From positions 1 to 37,606 of the forward strand of contig JAFTWW010000044.1 in the NCBI GenBank assembly GCA_017465085.1: a DNA stretch of 37,606 nt. Direction: 5' to 3'. Numbering within the stretch: the first letter of the stretch is position 1; every line of letters begins with the position of its first letter. Shown here one piece after another: positions 1 to 7,436 of this stretch. Both the position numbers and the translations under genes were made by a program. The notes below the pieces were generated by a model, which saw nothing but the letters and a program-made list of their open reading frames with translations, searched no databases and was not told the origin of the DNA. Source of the DNA: Clostridia bacterium. Its GTDB lineage: Bacteria > Bacillota > Clostridia > Oscillospirales > Acutalibacteraceae.

Positions 1-681
1 ATGAAATATCTCCTTTCTCCCGAGGAAATTGAAAGCAAATCCTTTGAGGAAATAAATAGACTTATCGGTGAAGAATTTACCTTCGATAATTTCAGATGGC
101 AGCAGGAAAACGGTATCAGAATTACCGAAAATTTCAGAGCCGATTACCTAAACCGTGTGCTCTATAAATGTCCTGATTGCAAGGCGGAGGGGCAAACAGA
201 GGGAAAGGGAACAACCCTCACCTGCAAAAACTGCGGTAAGGTTTATGAGCTTACCGAAGAGGGATTTATGCGAGCGGTAGACGGCGAAACCGAGTTCAGT
301 CATATTCCCGATTGGTTTTCCTGGCAGAGAGAATGTGTAAGAGAAGAGATTAAAAATGGTAAGTATAACCTTGAATTAAGGGTTAAAATTATGATGCTTA
401 TTGATTCTAAAAAGCTATACGATATAGGTATGGGTACCCTTATCCATAATATAAATGGCTTTAGGCTTTTAAGTGATGATAAAAAGCTTGATTATCATCA
501 GGCGGGCGAGCTTTCCTATAGCCTTTATTCAGATTTTTATTGGTATGAGCTGGGCGACATCATCTGCATAGGAAACAGTAAGGCTCTATATTATTGCTTC
601 CCGCAGAAAAAGGGCGATATAGTAGCCAAAACCCGCCTTGCAACAGAGGAAATTTATAAAATAAGAACAGCAAAGGCCTGA
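1..681 (+). CDS. C-terminal part of a 1-acyl-glycerol-3-phosphate acyltransferase-like protein (partial)
   Basis: The reading frame is open from the first base and ends at TGA 679-681, so the gene probably begins before the window and the Met at base 1 may be internal. A four-cysteine zinc ribbon (CPDC ... CKNC) lies near residues 57-79, followed by the motif ETEFSHIPDWFSWQRE and an ending KGDIVAKTRLATEEIYK. I recall this layout as the conserved tail that follows the PlsC acyltransferase domain in long clostridial acyltransferases that make phosphatidic acid at the membrane. The catalytic HxxxxD domain itself would lie upstream and cannot be seen. If the Met at base 1 is the true start, this is a stand-alone protein of unknown role. 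Assignment is by family memory, not by search. Confidence 0.55.
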   Translation: MKYLLSPEEIESKSFEEINRLIGEEFTFDNFRWQQENGIRITENFRADYLNRVLYKCPDCKAEGQTEGKGTTLTCKNCGKVYELTEEGFMRAVDGETEFSHIPDWFSWQRECVREEIKNGKYNLELRVKIMMLIDSKKLYDIGMGTLIHNINGFRLLSDDKKLDYHQAGELSYSLYSDFYWYELGDIICIGNSKALYYCFPQKKGDIVAKTRLATEEIYKIRTAKA

Positions 682-701
682 TTTTTAGGCCTTTCTTTTT
701 T
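672..701 (+). terminator. Intrinsic terminator after the acyltransferase-like gene
   Basis: Stem AAAGGCC (672-678) pairs with GGCCTTT (688-694) around a 9-base loop that contains the stop codon, followed by CTTTTTTG. Confidence 0.8.
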
Positions 702-704
702 GTG

Positions 705-733
705 TTTACAAATAAAATCGGTTATGGTATAAT
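705..733 (+). promoter_or_regulatory. Vegetative promoter of leader RNA A
   Basis: TTTACA (705-710), a 17-base spacer and TATAAT (728-733). The predicted start, near G740, is exactly the first base of the long closing stem of the leader RNA. Confidence 0.8.
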
Positions 734-739
734 TAGTTT

Positions 740-909
740 GCGACACAATTTAATATCCACGTATATTTTTATGCAAGTGTGTGCATTTTATCTATTGGTA
801 AAAATGCATATGCTCTTTTTCGCATACTTGCAGTACGTGGAAATTGTGTCGCAGCAATGGAGCATGCGTTTTTCGGTGCGTAGGCTCTGTCTGCGCACTT
901 TTTTATTTT
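740..909 (+). promoter_or_regulatory. Structured leader RNA A with alternative antiterminator and terminator hairpins
   Basis: Bases 740-751 (GCGACACAATTT) pair perfectly with 841-852. Inside, 757-763 pairs with 834-840, 772-781 with 823-832, and 782-789 with 801-808. A linker AGCAAT follows. Then GGAGC+ATGCG (859-868) can pair with TGCGT...GCTCT (877-888) across a TTTTTCGG loop. That hairpin uses the 5' arm (876-883) of a terminator GTGCGTAG/CTGCGCAC (891-898) followed by a T run, so the two folds exclude each other. The AGGAGG of the next gene begins five bases after the T-rich tail. A second copy lies at 33753-33960. Both share TTGGTAAAAATGCA (here 795-808). I do not recognise it as T-box, SAM, c-di-GMP, TPP, guanidine or another familiar class; the ligand or signal is unknown. 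Confidence 0.65.
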
Positions 910-921
910 AGGAGGATGTTT

Positions 922-1203
922 ATGTTTAATAATATCGGTAAAAAAATTCAGGTACTTGCTAAAACACTCTGTTGGATAGGTATAGTGGTAGCTATGATTT
1001 TCGGAATAGTTCTTATTGCTTCAGGTATTGTTCAAAAGCAATTCTTAATTTCCATAGGCGGAGTAGGTGTCGCGTTTATATATGCCGTGTTATCTTGGCT
1101 TTGTTCATTTACTATGGTTGGCTATGGCGAACTTATAGAAAAAGTAAACAGCATAGAAAATAAAATGACGCCGCATAATGAGGAAAAAGAAGTTATAGAA
1201 TAA
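922..1203 (+). CDS. Small two-helix membrane protein (93 aa)
   Basis: The start at 922 is chosen because AGGAGG (910-915) lies 6 bases upstream; in-frame ATG 916 is too close to it. The protein has two hydrophobic segments (about residues 15-36 and 42-66) with a short loop between them, and a charged C-terminal tail (GELIEKVNSIENK ... EEKEVIE) likely in the cytoplasm. It resembles small clostridial membrane proteins of unknown function that have the pattern IGKKI..LAK..CWIGI. No catalytic motif is visible. It is the only gene behind leader RNA A and is closed by a terminator, so it forms a one-gene unit whose expression should depend on the leader's terminator decision. Function unknown. Confidence 0.75.
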   Translation: MFNNIGKKIQVLAKTLCWIGIVVAMIFGIVLIASGIVQKQFLISIGGVGVAFIYAVLSWLCSFTMVGYGELIEKVNSIENKMTPHNEEKEVIE

Positions 1204-1205
1204 TA

Positions 1206-1247
1206 AAAACAGCTGTGATGCACCGAAACATCACAGCTGTTTTTTTA
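1206..1247. terminator. Bidirectional terminator
   Basis: AAAACAGCTGTGATG (1206-1220) pairs perfectly with CATCACAGCTGTTTT (1229-1243), with a T run on one side and an A run on the other. It can end both the small membrane protein gene (+) and the dehydrogenase operon (-). Confidence 0.85.
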
Positions 1248-2198
1248 CTTATTAACAACATTTTTAGGTTTGCCCTCTAAAAAGGCGGATATATTATCTG
1301 CAACAATGCCCATAAGTCTCTGCCTTGTGGCAAGGGGCGCCCAAGCGGTGTGGGGCGTTATGGTAATGTTTTTGGCGTTTATCAGCGGGCAGTCCTTGCT
1401 CATAGGCTCGGTTTCCAAAACATCTATTGCCGCGCCCGATAGATGACCTTCATTCAGCGAATCCGCCAGTGCCTGCTCATCTAAAATTCCGCCGCGGGCT
1501 GTATTTATAAAGTAAGAGCCCTTTTTCATCTTTGAAAATGCTTCTCTATTAAACATTTTTTTGCTTTGCTCATTTAAGGGACAATGGGCGGTAATTATAT
1601 CGCTCTCACCCAGAAGGGTATCAAGGTCCACAAAGGTAACTCCCTCGGCACCCCTCTTAGTTCTCGTAAAGCAAAGCACCCTCATATCAAAGGCAAGGGC
1701 GATTTTTGCCACCTTCTGACCGATACTGCCAAAGCCGATTATGCCTATGGTTTTACCTGCAAGCTCATCTGTAGGGTATCGTAGCATTGAAAAGGTAGGC
1801 GCGGTTATCCATCCGCCCTGCTTTACAAGGGTATCGTACTTCTCAATAGCGGAGTAATGATTTAAGATATAGGCGAAGGTCTGCTGGGCTACTGCATCTG
1901 TGGAGTAGCTTCCCGCGTTGCAAACGGTAATGCCCCGTTCCTTTGCATATTCGGTATCAATATTATTATATCCAGTAGCAAAAAGACCGATATATTTAAG
2001 CTTCTTTGCATTATCCATAACCTCTTTGTTTATAAGCGATTTATTGCAAAGAATCATATCGGCATCCCGCGTGGCATCAATAAGGGCTTTGCCGCTTACA
2101 CCCTCATTGTACTCAACCTTGCCGAACTGTTCGAAAACCGTAAGGTCAAGGTCGTTATTCGAAAGGAGTGTGGCGCAATCGGTTAAAACTATCTTCAT
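1245..2198 (-). CDS. D-2-hydroxyacid dehydrogenase, NAD-dependent
   Basis: This 317-aa protein has the D-isomer-specific 2-hydroxyacid dehydrogenase fold: an N-terminal substrate domain, a central Rossmann motif GIIGFGSIGQKVAK (about residues 153-166), the arginine signature NTARGGILDE (about 232-241, substrate Arg) and TPHTAWAP with the catalytic His near 280. The length fits hydroxypyruvate/glycerate or phosphoglycerate dehydrogenase-like enzymes, and it lacks the C-terminal ACT domain of long SerA. The true 2-keto acid substrate cannot be told from sequence. It is the last gene of the dnaX operon; its start overlaps the DUF896 stop by 4 bases, so translation is probably coupled. Confidence 0.85.
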   Translation of the reverse strand: MKIVLTDCATLLSNNDLDLTVFEQFGKVEYNEGVSGKALIDATRDADMILCNKSLINKEVMDNAKKLKYIGLFATGYNNIDTEYAKERGITVCNAGSYSTDAVAQQTFAYILNHYSAIEKYDTLVKQGGWITAPTFSMLRYPTDELAGKTIGIIGFGSIGQKVAKIALAFDMRVLCFTRTKRGAEGVTFVDLDTLLGESDIITAHCPLNEQSKKMFNREAFSKMKKGSYFINTARGGILDEQALADSLNEGHLSGAAIDVLETEPMSKDCPLINAKNITITPHTAWAPLATRQRLMGIVADNISAFLEGKPKNVVNK

Positions 2199-2398
2199 TT
2201 CTTAGGCTTCACCTTTGTTTTAGAGCCATCGGGCTCAACTATATACATATTATCAAGCTGAGAGGTAAGGCTGCGCTTAAAGGAATCAATATATTCTCGT
2301 CTGAGGGTATATTGCTCCGCCTTTTCCTCTTCTGTGAGACCTTCTGCCTTTTGCTTTTTGGCAAGAAAGTTTATGCGGTCTATTTTCTTCTGTTCCAT
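2195..2398 (-). CDS. DUF896 (YnzC-like) small protein
   Basis: A 67-aa protein from ATG 2398 (MEQKKIDRINFLAKKQ). A longer reading from a TTG at 2422 inside recR is less likely. The signature of the family is visible: IDRINFLAKK...GLTEEEKAEQ..LRREYID.FK. B. subtilis YnzC-type proteins are short helical proteins of uncertain role, sometimes linked to the SOS response. It starts 1 base after the recR stop and overlaps the dehydrogenase start by 4 bases, so it is an internal member of the operon. Confidence 0.8.
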   Translation of the reverse strand: MEQKKIDRINFLAKKQKAEGLTEEEKAEQYTLRREYIDSFKRSLTSQLDNMYIVEPDGSKTKVKPKK

Positions 2399-2399
2399 A

Positions 2400-2999
2400 T
2401 TAAATCTCGTTTCTGCCTTCAAGGGCTCGGGCTAAGGTGTATTCATCGGCATATTCAAGGTCGCCGCCAACGGGGATACCGTAGGCTAGGCGGGTAACCT
2501 TAATGCCCATAGGCTTTACAAGGCGGGAAATATAGCTTGCGGTGGCCTCGCCCTCAACGGTGGGATTGGTGGCCATAATAAGCTCGGTAATCTCACCCGA
2601 AGAAAGCCTTGCCATAAGCTCTTTAATTTTAAGCTGTTCGGGACCAACGCCATCAAGAGGGGAGATAACGCCGTGAAGCACGTGGTAAACGCCTCTATAT
2701 TCCCGCGTTCTTTCAAACGCCATAACATCTCTGGGGTCCTCCACCACGCAAACGGTGGTCTTATCCCGCTTTTCATCGCTGCAAAACTCACAGATATCCT
2801 TATCCGTAAGGCTCTGACAGCATTTGCAAAGATGTATCTTCTCCCGCGCGTTAACAAGGGCCTCGGCAAACTGCTTGGCTCGCTCGGGGGGCTGCTCTAT
2901 AATATTATAGGCAAGTCTTTGAGCGGTTTTCTTGCCGATACCGGGCAGGCGGGAAAACTGATTTATAAGCTCGTTTAAGGGAACTATATTGTAACTCAT
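2400..2999 (-). CDS. recR: Recombination mediator RecR
   Basis: 199 aa, the normal RecR length. It has the N-terminal helix-hairpin-helix (SRLPGIGKKTAQRLA, about residues 16-30), a four-Cys zinc finger CKCC ... CEFC (about 58-73), a Toprim domain with VVEDPRDVMAFE (about 85-96), and the C-terminal Walker-B-like LAYGIPVGGDLEYADEYTLARAL. RecR works with RecO/RecF to load RecA on gapped DNA in the cytoplasm. The dnaX-ybaB-recR order is highly conserved in bacteria and supports the call. Confidence 0.95.
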   Translation of the reverse strand: MSYNIVPLNELINQFSRLPGIGKKTAQRLAYNIIEQPPERAKQFAEALVNAREKIHLCKCCQSLTDKDICEFCSDEKRDKTTVCVVEDPRDVMAFERTREYRGVYHVLHGVISPLDGVGPEQLKIKELMARLSSGEITELIMATNPTVEGEATASYISRLVKPMGIKVTRLAYGIPVGGDLEYADEYTLARALEGRNEI

Positions 3000-3002
3000 A
3001 GC

Positions 3003-3344
3003 TTAAAACATACCTGGGAGATTGAGCCCGCCCGTGATGGCGCCCATCTCCTCTTCGGCAGCCTTTATAGCGTTATTTATTGCCTCGTTTACCGCAACGG
3101 TAACAAGGTCCTCAAGCATCTCCGCGTCATCGGGGTCAACGGCATCAGGCTTGATACTGATGGATTTTATAAGATGCTTTCCATCAACGGTAACGGTAAC
3201 AAGACCGCCGCCCGAAGAGGCGGTATATTCTCTCTGCTCAAGATCGGTTTGCAGGTTTGCCATATCCTCCTGCATCTTCTGAGCCTGCTTCAGCATCTGA
3301 TTCATATTACCGGCGCCGCCGGAATTGGGAATTCTAACCTTCAT
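3003..3344 (-). CDS. YbaB/EbfC family nucleoid-associated protein
   Basis: 113 aa with the family pattern MNQMLKQAQKMQEDMANLQTDLEQ..., then a glycine-rich SSGGGLVTVTVDGKH strand and VDPDDAEMLEDLVTVAVNEA. These proteins form dimers that bind DNA and help organise the nucleoid. It sits between dnaX and recR with short gaps (3 bases to recR, 16 to dnaX), the classical arrangement. The first 13 residues before MNQML are a slight extension. Confidence 0.93.
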   Translation of the reverse strand: MKVRIPNSGGAGNMNQMLKQAQKMQEDMANLQTDLEQREYTASSGGGLVTVTVDGKHLIKSISIKPDAVDPDDAEMLEDLVTVAVNEAINNAIKAAEEEMGAITGGLNLPGMF

Positions 3345-3360
3345 AATCTATCACCCTAAT

Positions 3361-5004
3361 TTAATTTTCAAGTTCTTTAAGCTTAGCAGCAAAGCTAGCA
3401 AGGGGGTCCTCACTCTCCGAGGGAGCTTTTCTGTAAGGACCTAATTTATAAACGCTACCAAGCACCTGCTCGGCGGCATTTCTTATGGAATTGCGGTAGG
3501 TGGCATTGTTCACAAGGGAGCGGAACTGAGAGTTTTTAGAATCAATCAGCAGATAATCACCCTTGATATATGCCTTTGAGCCCTGCAAAACTCCTGCAAT
3601 CAGGGGGCAGGTCTTTCTGAGAATAGAAATGATATCCTCCCACTCGGGCACATCACCCTCGTTATTGGTTACTTTCGGCTCTGCTTCCTTTACCTCAGGC
3701 TCTTGAACCTCGGGCTCGGGCGCATATTCATCGGGAGCCTCGGGCAGAGGAATTTCTTCTTCTTCAAACGTAGGCTCGGTAATTTCCTTCGTTACAGCCT
3801 CTTTGACTTCATCCTTAGGCTCTTCCTTTTCCTCGGGCTTAGGCTCGGCAGTAGGCTTTACTGAAACCGTTGAGCGCTCAAGTGCCGCAATTCTGAGCTC
3901 TAAGCTTTCTATATCGGTAGCAACCTTAGGTGAGCAAAGCTTGATGATGGCCATCTCCATCTCACAGCGGCGGTTGCCCGTTTGCATAGCCGCAGTTGCC
4001 GATTGCAAAACGTTTAGCACAGCCATAATCTCACCTAGCTCATAATCCTGAGCCTGATTTTCAAGGGCCAAAAGCTTTGCCGCAGAGCAAACAATGGGCT
4101 TATGCTTCGCTTTAACGGTTTTAACTATCATCAAATCACGGTAGTGACCGATAAGCTCGTTTAACAGCCTTAGCATATCAACAGAGGAATTATGAAGCTT
4201 ATCAAGCATCATAATAGCTCCCTCTATATCCTTTTGCTTAATTAAATCCGCAAGGCCTAAAAGGTAATCGTTGCCCGCCATTGCGCAAACATTTGCAACA
4301 ACACTTTCATCTATACTTGTGTTATTGGAGGCGCAAAGGTCCAAAATTGAAAGCGCATCACGCATACCGCCATCTGCGGCGCCTGCTATAAGGGAGGCTG
4401 CGTCATCGGTAAGGGTAAGCCCCTCGCATTCTGCAACATATTTAAGACGCTCTATAATTTTTTCAGGGTCAATCCTTCTAAAATCAAAACGCTGACAACG
4501 GGAAAGAATGGTAGAGGGAAGCTTGTGCACCTCGGTGGTGGCAAGAATAAATACCACATGCTCGGGGGGCTCTTCAAGGGTTTTCAAAAGACCGTTAAAG
4601 GCGCTTATGGAGAGCATATGGACCTCATCTATGATATAAACTCTGTACTTAGCGGTAACGGGTGAAAAATTAACCTGTTCGCGAAGCTCTCTTATATCGT
4701 TAATGCCGTTGTTGGAGGCGGCATCTATCTCGCAGATATCGGTAACCGTTTCCTCACTTATGGCGCGGCACATCTCGCACTCACCGCAAGGGTTTCCATC
4801 CTTGGGGTTTAAGCAGTTTATCGCCTTGCTTAAAATTTTCGCGCAGGTGGTTTTGCCCGTTCCTCTTGTACCCGTGAAAAGATAGGCGTGAACGATCTTA
4901 TTTTCACTAAGCTCGTTTCTGAGAGTATCGGTAATATGCTCCTGACCCACAACATCCGCAAATGTTTTGGGACGGTATTTGCGGTATAAGGCCTGATATG
5001 CCAT
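3361..5004 (-). CDS. dnaX: DNA polymerase III gamma/tau subunit DnaX
   Basis: 547 aa. The N-terminal AAA+ clamp-loader module shows YRKYRP..FADVVGQEH, Walker A GTRGTGKTTCAK (about residues 45-56), a zinc module with four Cys (64-84 region, ending CGECEMC), Walker B/DEVHMLS near 127-133 and an SRC sensor (LSRCQRFDF). A charged linker rich in Glu/Pro/Lys (about 385-450) leads to a C-terminal tau-type domain. It loads the sliding clamp and couples it to the replicase. I saw no clear slippery heptamer with a stimulatory hairpin, so a frameshifted gamma form is not claimed. It lies just downstream of the SRP RNA on the same strand. Confidence 0.95.
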   Translation of the reverse strand: MAYQALYRKYRPKTFADVVGQEHITDTLRNELSENKIVHAYLFTGTRGTGKTTCAKILSKAINCLNPKDGNPCGECEMCRAISEETVTDICEIDAASNNGINDIRELREQVNFSPVTAKYRVYIIDEVHMLSISAFNGLLKTLEEPPEHVVFILATTEVHKLPSTILSRCQRFDFRRIDPEKIIERLKYVAECEGLTLTDDAASLIAGAADGGMRDALSILDLCASNNTSIDESVVANVCAMAGNDYLLGLADLIKQKDIEGAIMMLDKLHNSSVDMLRLLNELIGHYRDLMIVKTVKAKHKPIVCSAAKLLALENQAQDYELGEIMAVLNVLQSATAAMQTGNRRCEMEMAIIKLCSPKVATDIESLELRIAALERSTVSVKPTAEPKPEEKEEPKDEVKEAVTKEITEPTFEEEEIPLPEAPDEYAPEPEVQEPEVKEAEPKVTNNEGDVPEWEDIISILRKTCPLIAGVLQGSKAYIKGDYLLIDSKNSQFRSLVNNATYRNSIRNAAEQVLGSVYKLGPYRKAPSESEDPLASFAAKLKELEN

Positions 5005-5026
5005 AAATTCACCCCGTTCTTAAATT

Positions 5027-5177
5027 AAAAAACTTGTGAGCTAAACCGCACGAATGGACCGATTTACTGCGGCGCACAGGCAAAACTGCTTAATGCTGCT
5101 CGGTTCCCCGCCTGACATGGTTCACAGCCGCCCATCGCACAGGACCCGCCCATTCGCACGATTTAACGCACAAGCGC
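5027..5177 (-). ncRNA. ffs: Bacterial signal recognition particle RNA (4.5S-type)
   Basis: On the minus strand the Ffh-binding hairpin reads TGTCAGG ... GGGGAACCG ... AGCAGCA (about 5125-5093). It is enclosed by a nearly continuous stem: CTTGTG...CGTGCGAATGG (plus 5174-5150) pairs with CCATTCGTGCG...CACAAG (plus 5057-5033), with GTTAAATCG/CGGTTTAGC between the two parts. A T run (plus 5027-5032) ends it. A minus-strand -10 TATAAT lies at 5189-5184, giving a start near 5177. The position directly upstream of dnaX matches Firmicutes synteny. About 150 nt; no Alu domain was identified. End points are estimated from pairing. Confidence 0.88.
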
Positions 5178-5183
5178 AAGTAT

Positions 5184-5189
5184 ATTATA
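5184..5189 (-). promoter_or_regulatory. -10 box of the SRP RNA
   Basis: TATAAT on the minus strand, 7 bases before the inferred 5' end of the SRP RNA. No convincing -35 was assigned. It may also feed the dnaX operon by read-through. Confidence 0.5.
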
Positions 5190-5231
5190 ATATATATTTC
5201 TAATATTAGCAATAGTAAAAAATATAAAATG

Positions 5232-5260
5232 TTGAAAAAAGTTCATAATACTGATATAAT
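5232..5260 (+). promoter_or_regulatory. Promoter of the beta-helix/NUDIX/zinc-ribbon operon
   Basis: TTGAAA (5232-5237), 17-base spacer, TATAAT (5255-5260); AAAGGAGG sits before ATG 5304. Confidence 0.75.
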
Positions 5261-5303
5261 TGTTTAGTAATATGAGATAACCTTATATAAAGGAGGAAGC
5301 AAA

Positions 5304-5969
5304 ATGAAAAATCTCGAAACTAAAGAGCTTTACTGTATGGAAAACACCATCGCATCGGCAATCTTTGAGGGAACAACCTATCCCTTTGAGGTTTTGCCCA
5401 AAATTAAGGATTTTATTTTAGAGCTCATAAAACAGCTTGATATGAGTAAATTTGAAGAAAAAGGCGAAAATATTTTCATAGCCAAGAGCGCAAAGGTAGC
5501 GCCTACGGCCAGCATAACGGGCCCCTGCATTATTGATGAGGAGGCAGAAATTCGCCATTGCGCCTTTATCCGCGGCAACGCTATCGTTGGTAAGGGTGCC
5601 GTTGTAGGCAACTCCACCGAGCTTAAAAACGTTATTCTTTTCGATAAGGCTCAGGTGCCTCATTATAACTATGTGGGTGATTCCGTAATAGGCTTCCGCT
5701 CCCATATGGGCGCAGGCGCCATTACCTCAAATCTTAAATCCGATAAAACCCTTGTAACCGTTAAGGTAGGGGATAAAAGGCTTGAAACAAGCCTTAAAAA
5801 GTTCGGCGCAATGCTAGGCGATAATGTTGAGGTAGGCTGTGGCAGCGTGCTTAATCCGGGAACGGTTATTGGAAAAAACACAAATGTTTATCCTCTTTCG
5901 AGTGTCAGAGGTTTTATTCCTGCTAACAGAATTTATAAAAACAGCGGAGAAGTAGCGGAGAAGAGATAA
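5304..5969 (+). CDS. Left-handed beta-helix (hexapeptide repeat) protein, GlmU C-domain-like
   Basis: 221 aa. Residues 1-55 form a helical N-terminus. From about residue 60 on there are imperfect hexapeptide repeats (IFIAKSAKVAPTASI, CIIDEEAEIRHC, AIVGKGAVVGN, VGDSVIGFRSHMGAGA) that build a left-handed beta-helix as in the acetyltransferase half of GlmU. No nucleotidyltransferase domain (GGxGTR) is present, so it is not a complete UDP-GlcNAc pyrophosphorylase, although databases often name such proteins that way. It may acetylate a sugar nucleotide or only bind one. It is first in a five-gene operon; its TAA overlaps the NUDIX start by one base. Confidence 0.75.
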   Translation: MKNLETKELYCMENTIASAIFEGTTYPFEVLPKIKDFILELIKQLDMSKFEEKGENIFIAKSAKVAPTASITGPCIIDEEAEIRHCAFIRGNAIVGKGAVVGNSTELKNVILFDKAQVPHYNYVGDSVIGFRSHMGAGAITSNLKSDKTLVTVKVGDKRLETSLKKFGAMLGDNVEVGCGSVLNPGTVIGKNTNVYPLSSVRGFIPANRIYKNSGEVAEKR

Positions 5970-6493
5970 TGGCAGTTGAACAATGGGATATATATAACTC
6001 CCAGGGTGAGAAAACAGGCCGCAAGATACCGAGGGGAAGATACTCCTTAAGGGCGGGCGAATATCACCTTGTGGTGCATATATGGATAATTTCGGATAAA
6101 GGCGAATTTTTAATTCAGCGCCGCTCTCTCCGTAAAAGGCTTATGCCTGGCGAGTGGGCGGCAACGGGCGGAGCCGCCGTTTCGGGCGAGGATTCCTTTA
6201 CCGCGGCAAGAAGAGAGCTTTATGAGGAGCTTGGTATAAGCACCGATGAAAGCACCCTTAAAAAGCTTTTCCGCATAAAGAGAAAAAATTCCCTTCTTGA
6301 TGTTTGGGTAACTACCTGCGATTTAAGCCCCGAGGATTTGGTTTTGCAGAAAAGCGAGGTAGATAGCGCCAAATGGGTAACTAAAGAAAAGCTTTGCGAT
6401 ATGATCTCCAAGGGTGAATATCATAATTACGGCAAAGAATATTTCGGCAATGTTTTTGATAAGATAGATGATTACAGAGGTGTTAAGGTATGA
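5969..6493 (+). CDS. NUDIX hydrolase (Idi/YfcD-like)
   Basis: 174 aa. The NUDIX box GAAVSGED...RRELYEELGIS (about residues 68-91) fits Gx5Ex7REUxEExGU completely, so the metal-binding glutamates are intact. The N-terminal WDIYNSQGEKTGR..PRG and EYHLVVHIWI resemble isopentenyl-diphosphate isomerase-like NUDIX proteins. Substrate unknown; likely a nucleotide or other diphosphate in the cytoplasm. Overlaps its upstream gene by 1 base and the downstream gene by 4 bases, so it is translationally coupled to both. Confidence 0.88.
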   Translation: MAVEQWDIYNSQGEKTGRKIPRGRYSLRAGEYHLVVHIWIISDKGEFLIQRRSLRKRLMPGEWAATGGAAVSGEDSFTAARRELYEELGISTDESTLKKLFRIKRKNSLLDVWVTTCDLSPEDLVLQKSEVDSAKWVTKEKLCDMISKGEYHNYGKEYFGNVFDKIDDYRGVKV

Positions 6494-7425
6494 GCCTTAA
6501 TTTGAAAGGAAAATCCTGCGCAGTATGTCACGCGTATCTTTTTGAAGAGGATGATGTGGTATTCTGCCCCGTGTGCGGAGCTCCCCATCATAGAGAATGC
6601 TATTCCAAGGTAGGCCATTGCGCGCTAGAGGCGCTTCACGGTACCGATGAGCAGTATGATAAGGTTATGGAGCGTAAGGCGCGCGAGGAGCAGGATAAAG
6701 CTCAGGAAAACAGCGGTGAGCAGGGCGGCTACAATAGGGTTAAATGCCCTATGTGCGAGGAAATTTACGATAATTCCCTTAATTCCTGCCCCAAGTGCTC
6801 CACCCCTAATTTCAGGGTATCCGATGGCTTTGCCCCCTTTGATTTTTTAGGCGGCGTTCCTGCCGATATGGATGTGGGTAAGGGCGTTACCGCCAATGAG
6901 GCAAAGCGTTTTGTTCTATCAAACACCCAAAGATATATCCCCAAATTTGCCGCCGCAAATGCAGGTAAAAAAGCCTCTTGGAACTGGATGGCCTTTTTAG
7001 TTCCTTGCCCTTGGTTTTTAGGCAGAAAAATGTACCTTTACGGCATTCTTACGGGGATTTTAACTGTGGTCTTAGCGCTGTTTTCGGTACCCTTTAACAA
7101 CGCTGTTTACAGTCTTGGTATTGATACTGCAAATTCAGTAGCGGCAGCCTCACAGCTTGCAAGCTCTATTTCCCAGATAGGAACTGCCCCCATCGTTTTA
7201 AGCGCCTTGGGTGGATTTTTAAGCCTTGTTTTAATGCTCCTTTGCGGAATTTTCGGCGATTATATCTATAGCCGCCATTCCATAAACAAGATTGTTGAGA
7301 TTAAGGAAAACAGCGAGGATAAGGATAGAGATTTCGCAAAAAAAGGCGGAGTGAATGTGCTTCTTGCGGCATTGGGCCTTTTTGGTACTGATATGTTAGC
7401 AAGTATTATAGCAATGTTTTTATAA
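6490..7425 (+). CDS. Prokaryotic RING-finger/zinc-ribbon membrane protein
   Basis: 311 aa. The N-terminus has a cross-braced Cys/His module (CAVC ... CPVCGAPHHRECY ... HCAL, about residues 11-46) resembling the prokaryotic RING family. A second zinc ribbon (CPMCEEIYDNSLNSCPKC) follows near 78-95. After the motif FVLSNTQRYIPKFAA come hydrophobic segments around 168-200, 230-255 and 293-311, so the zinc modules probably face the cytoplasm from a membrane anchor similar to DUF2628 proteins. Function unknown. It is paralogous to the next gene (shared xxxRFV...xxIPKF block followed by a W-rich membrane segment). Confidence 0.75.
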   Translation: MSLNLKGKSCAVCHAYLFEEDDVVFCPVCGAPHHRECYSKVGHCALEALHGTDEQYDKVMERKAREEQDKAQENSGEQGGYNRVKCPMCEEIYDNSLNSCPKCSTPNFRVSDGFAPFDFLGGVPADMDVGKGVTANEAKRFVLSNTQRYIPKFAAANAGKKASWNWMAFLVPCPWFLGRKMYLYGILTGILTVVLALFSVPFNNAVYSLGIDTANSVAAASQLASSISQIGTAPIVLSALGGFLSLVLMLLCGIFGDYIYSRHSINKIVEIKENSEDKDRDFAKKGGVNVLLAALGLFGTDMLASIIAMFL

Positions 7426-7436
7426 AGAGGTAAGCT

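Noticed and set aside
740-852. 6S RNA
   Set aside because: The long hairpin from +1 is reminiscent, but both copies sit directly before ribosome binding sites with an alternative antiterminator fold, which is not expected for 6S RNA. A covariance search would decide.
702-911. Open frame across leader RNA A (69 aa) and a longer upstream start (844) for the small membrane protein
   Set aside because: It lies in the perfectly paired leader stems, lacks a ribosome binding site and has no protein-like composition. The AGGAGG-supported start is 922.
5304-5969. Complete UDP-GlcNAc pyrophosphorylase (GlmU)
   Set aside because: Only the beta-helix half is present; the nucleotidyltransferase signature is missing.
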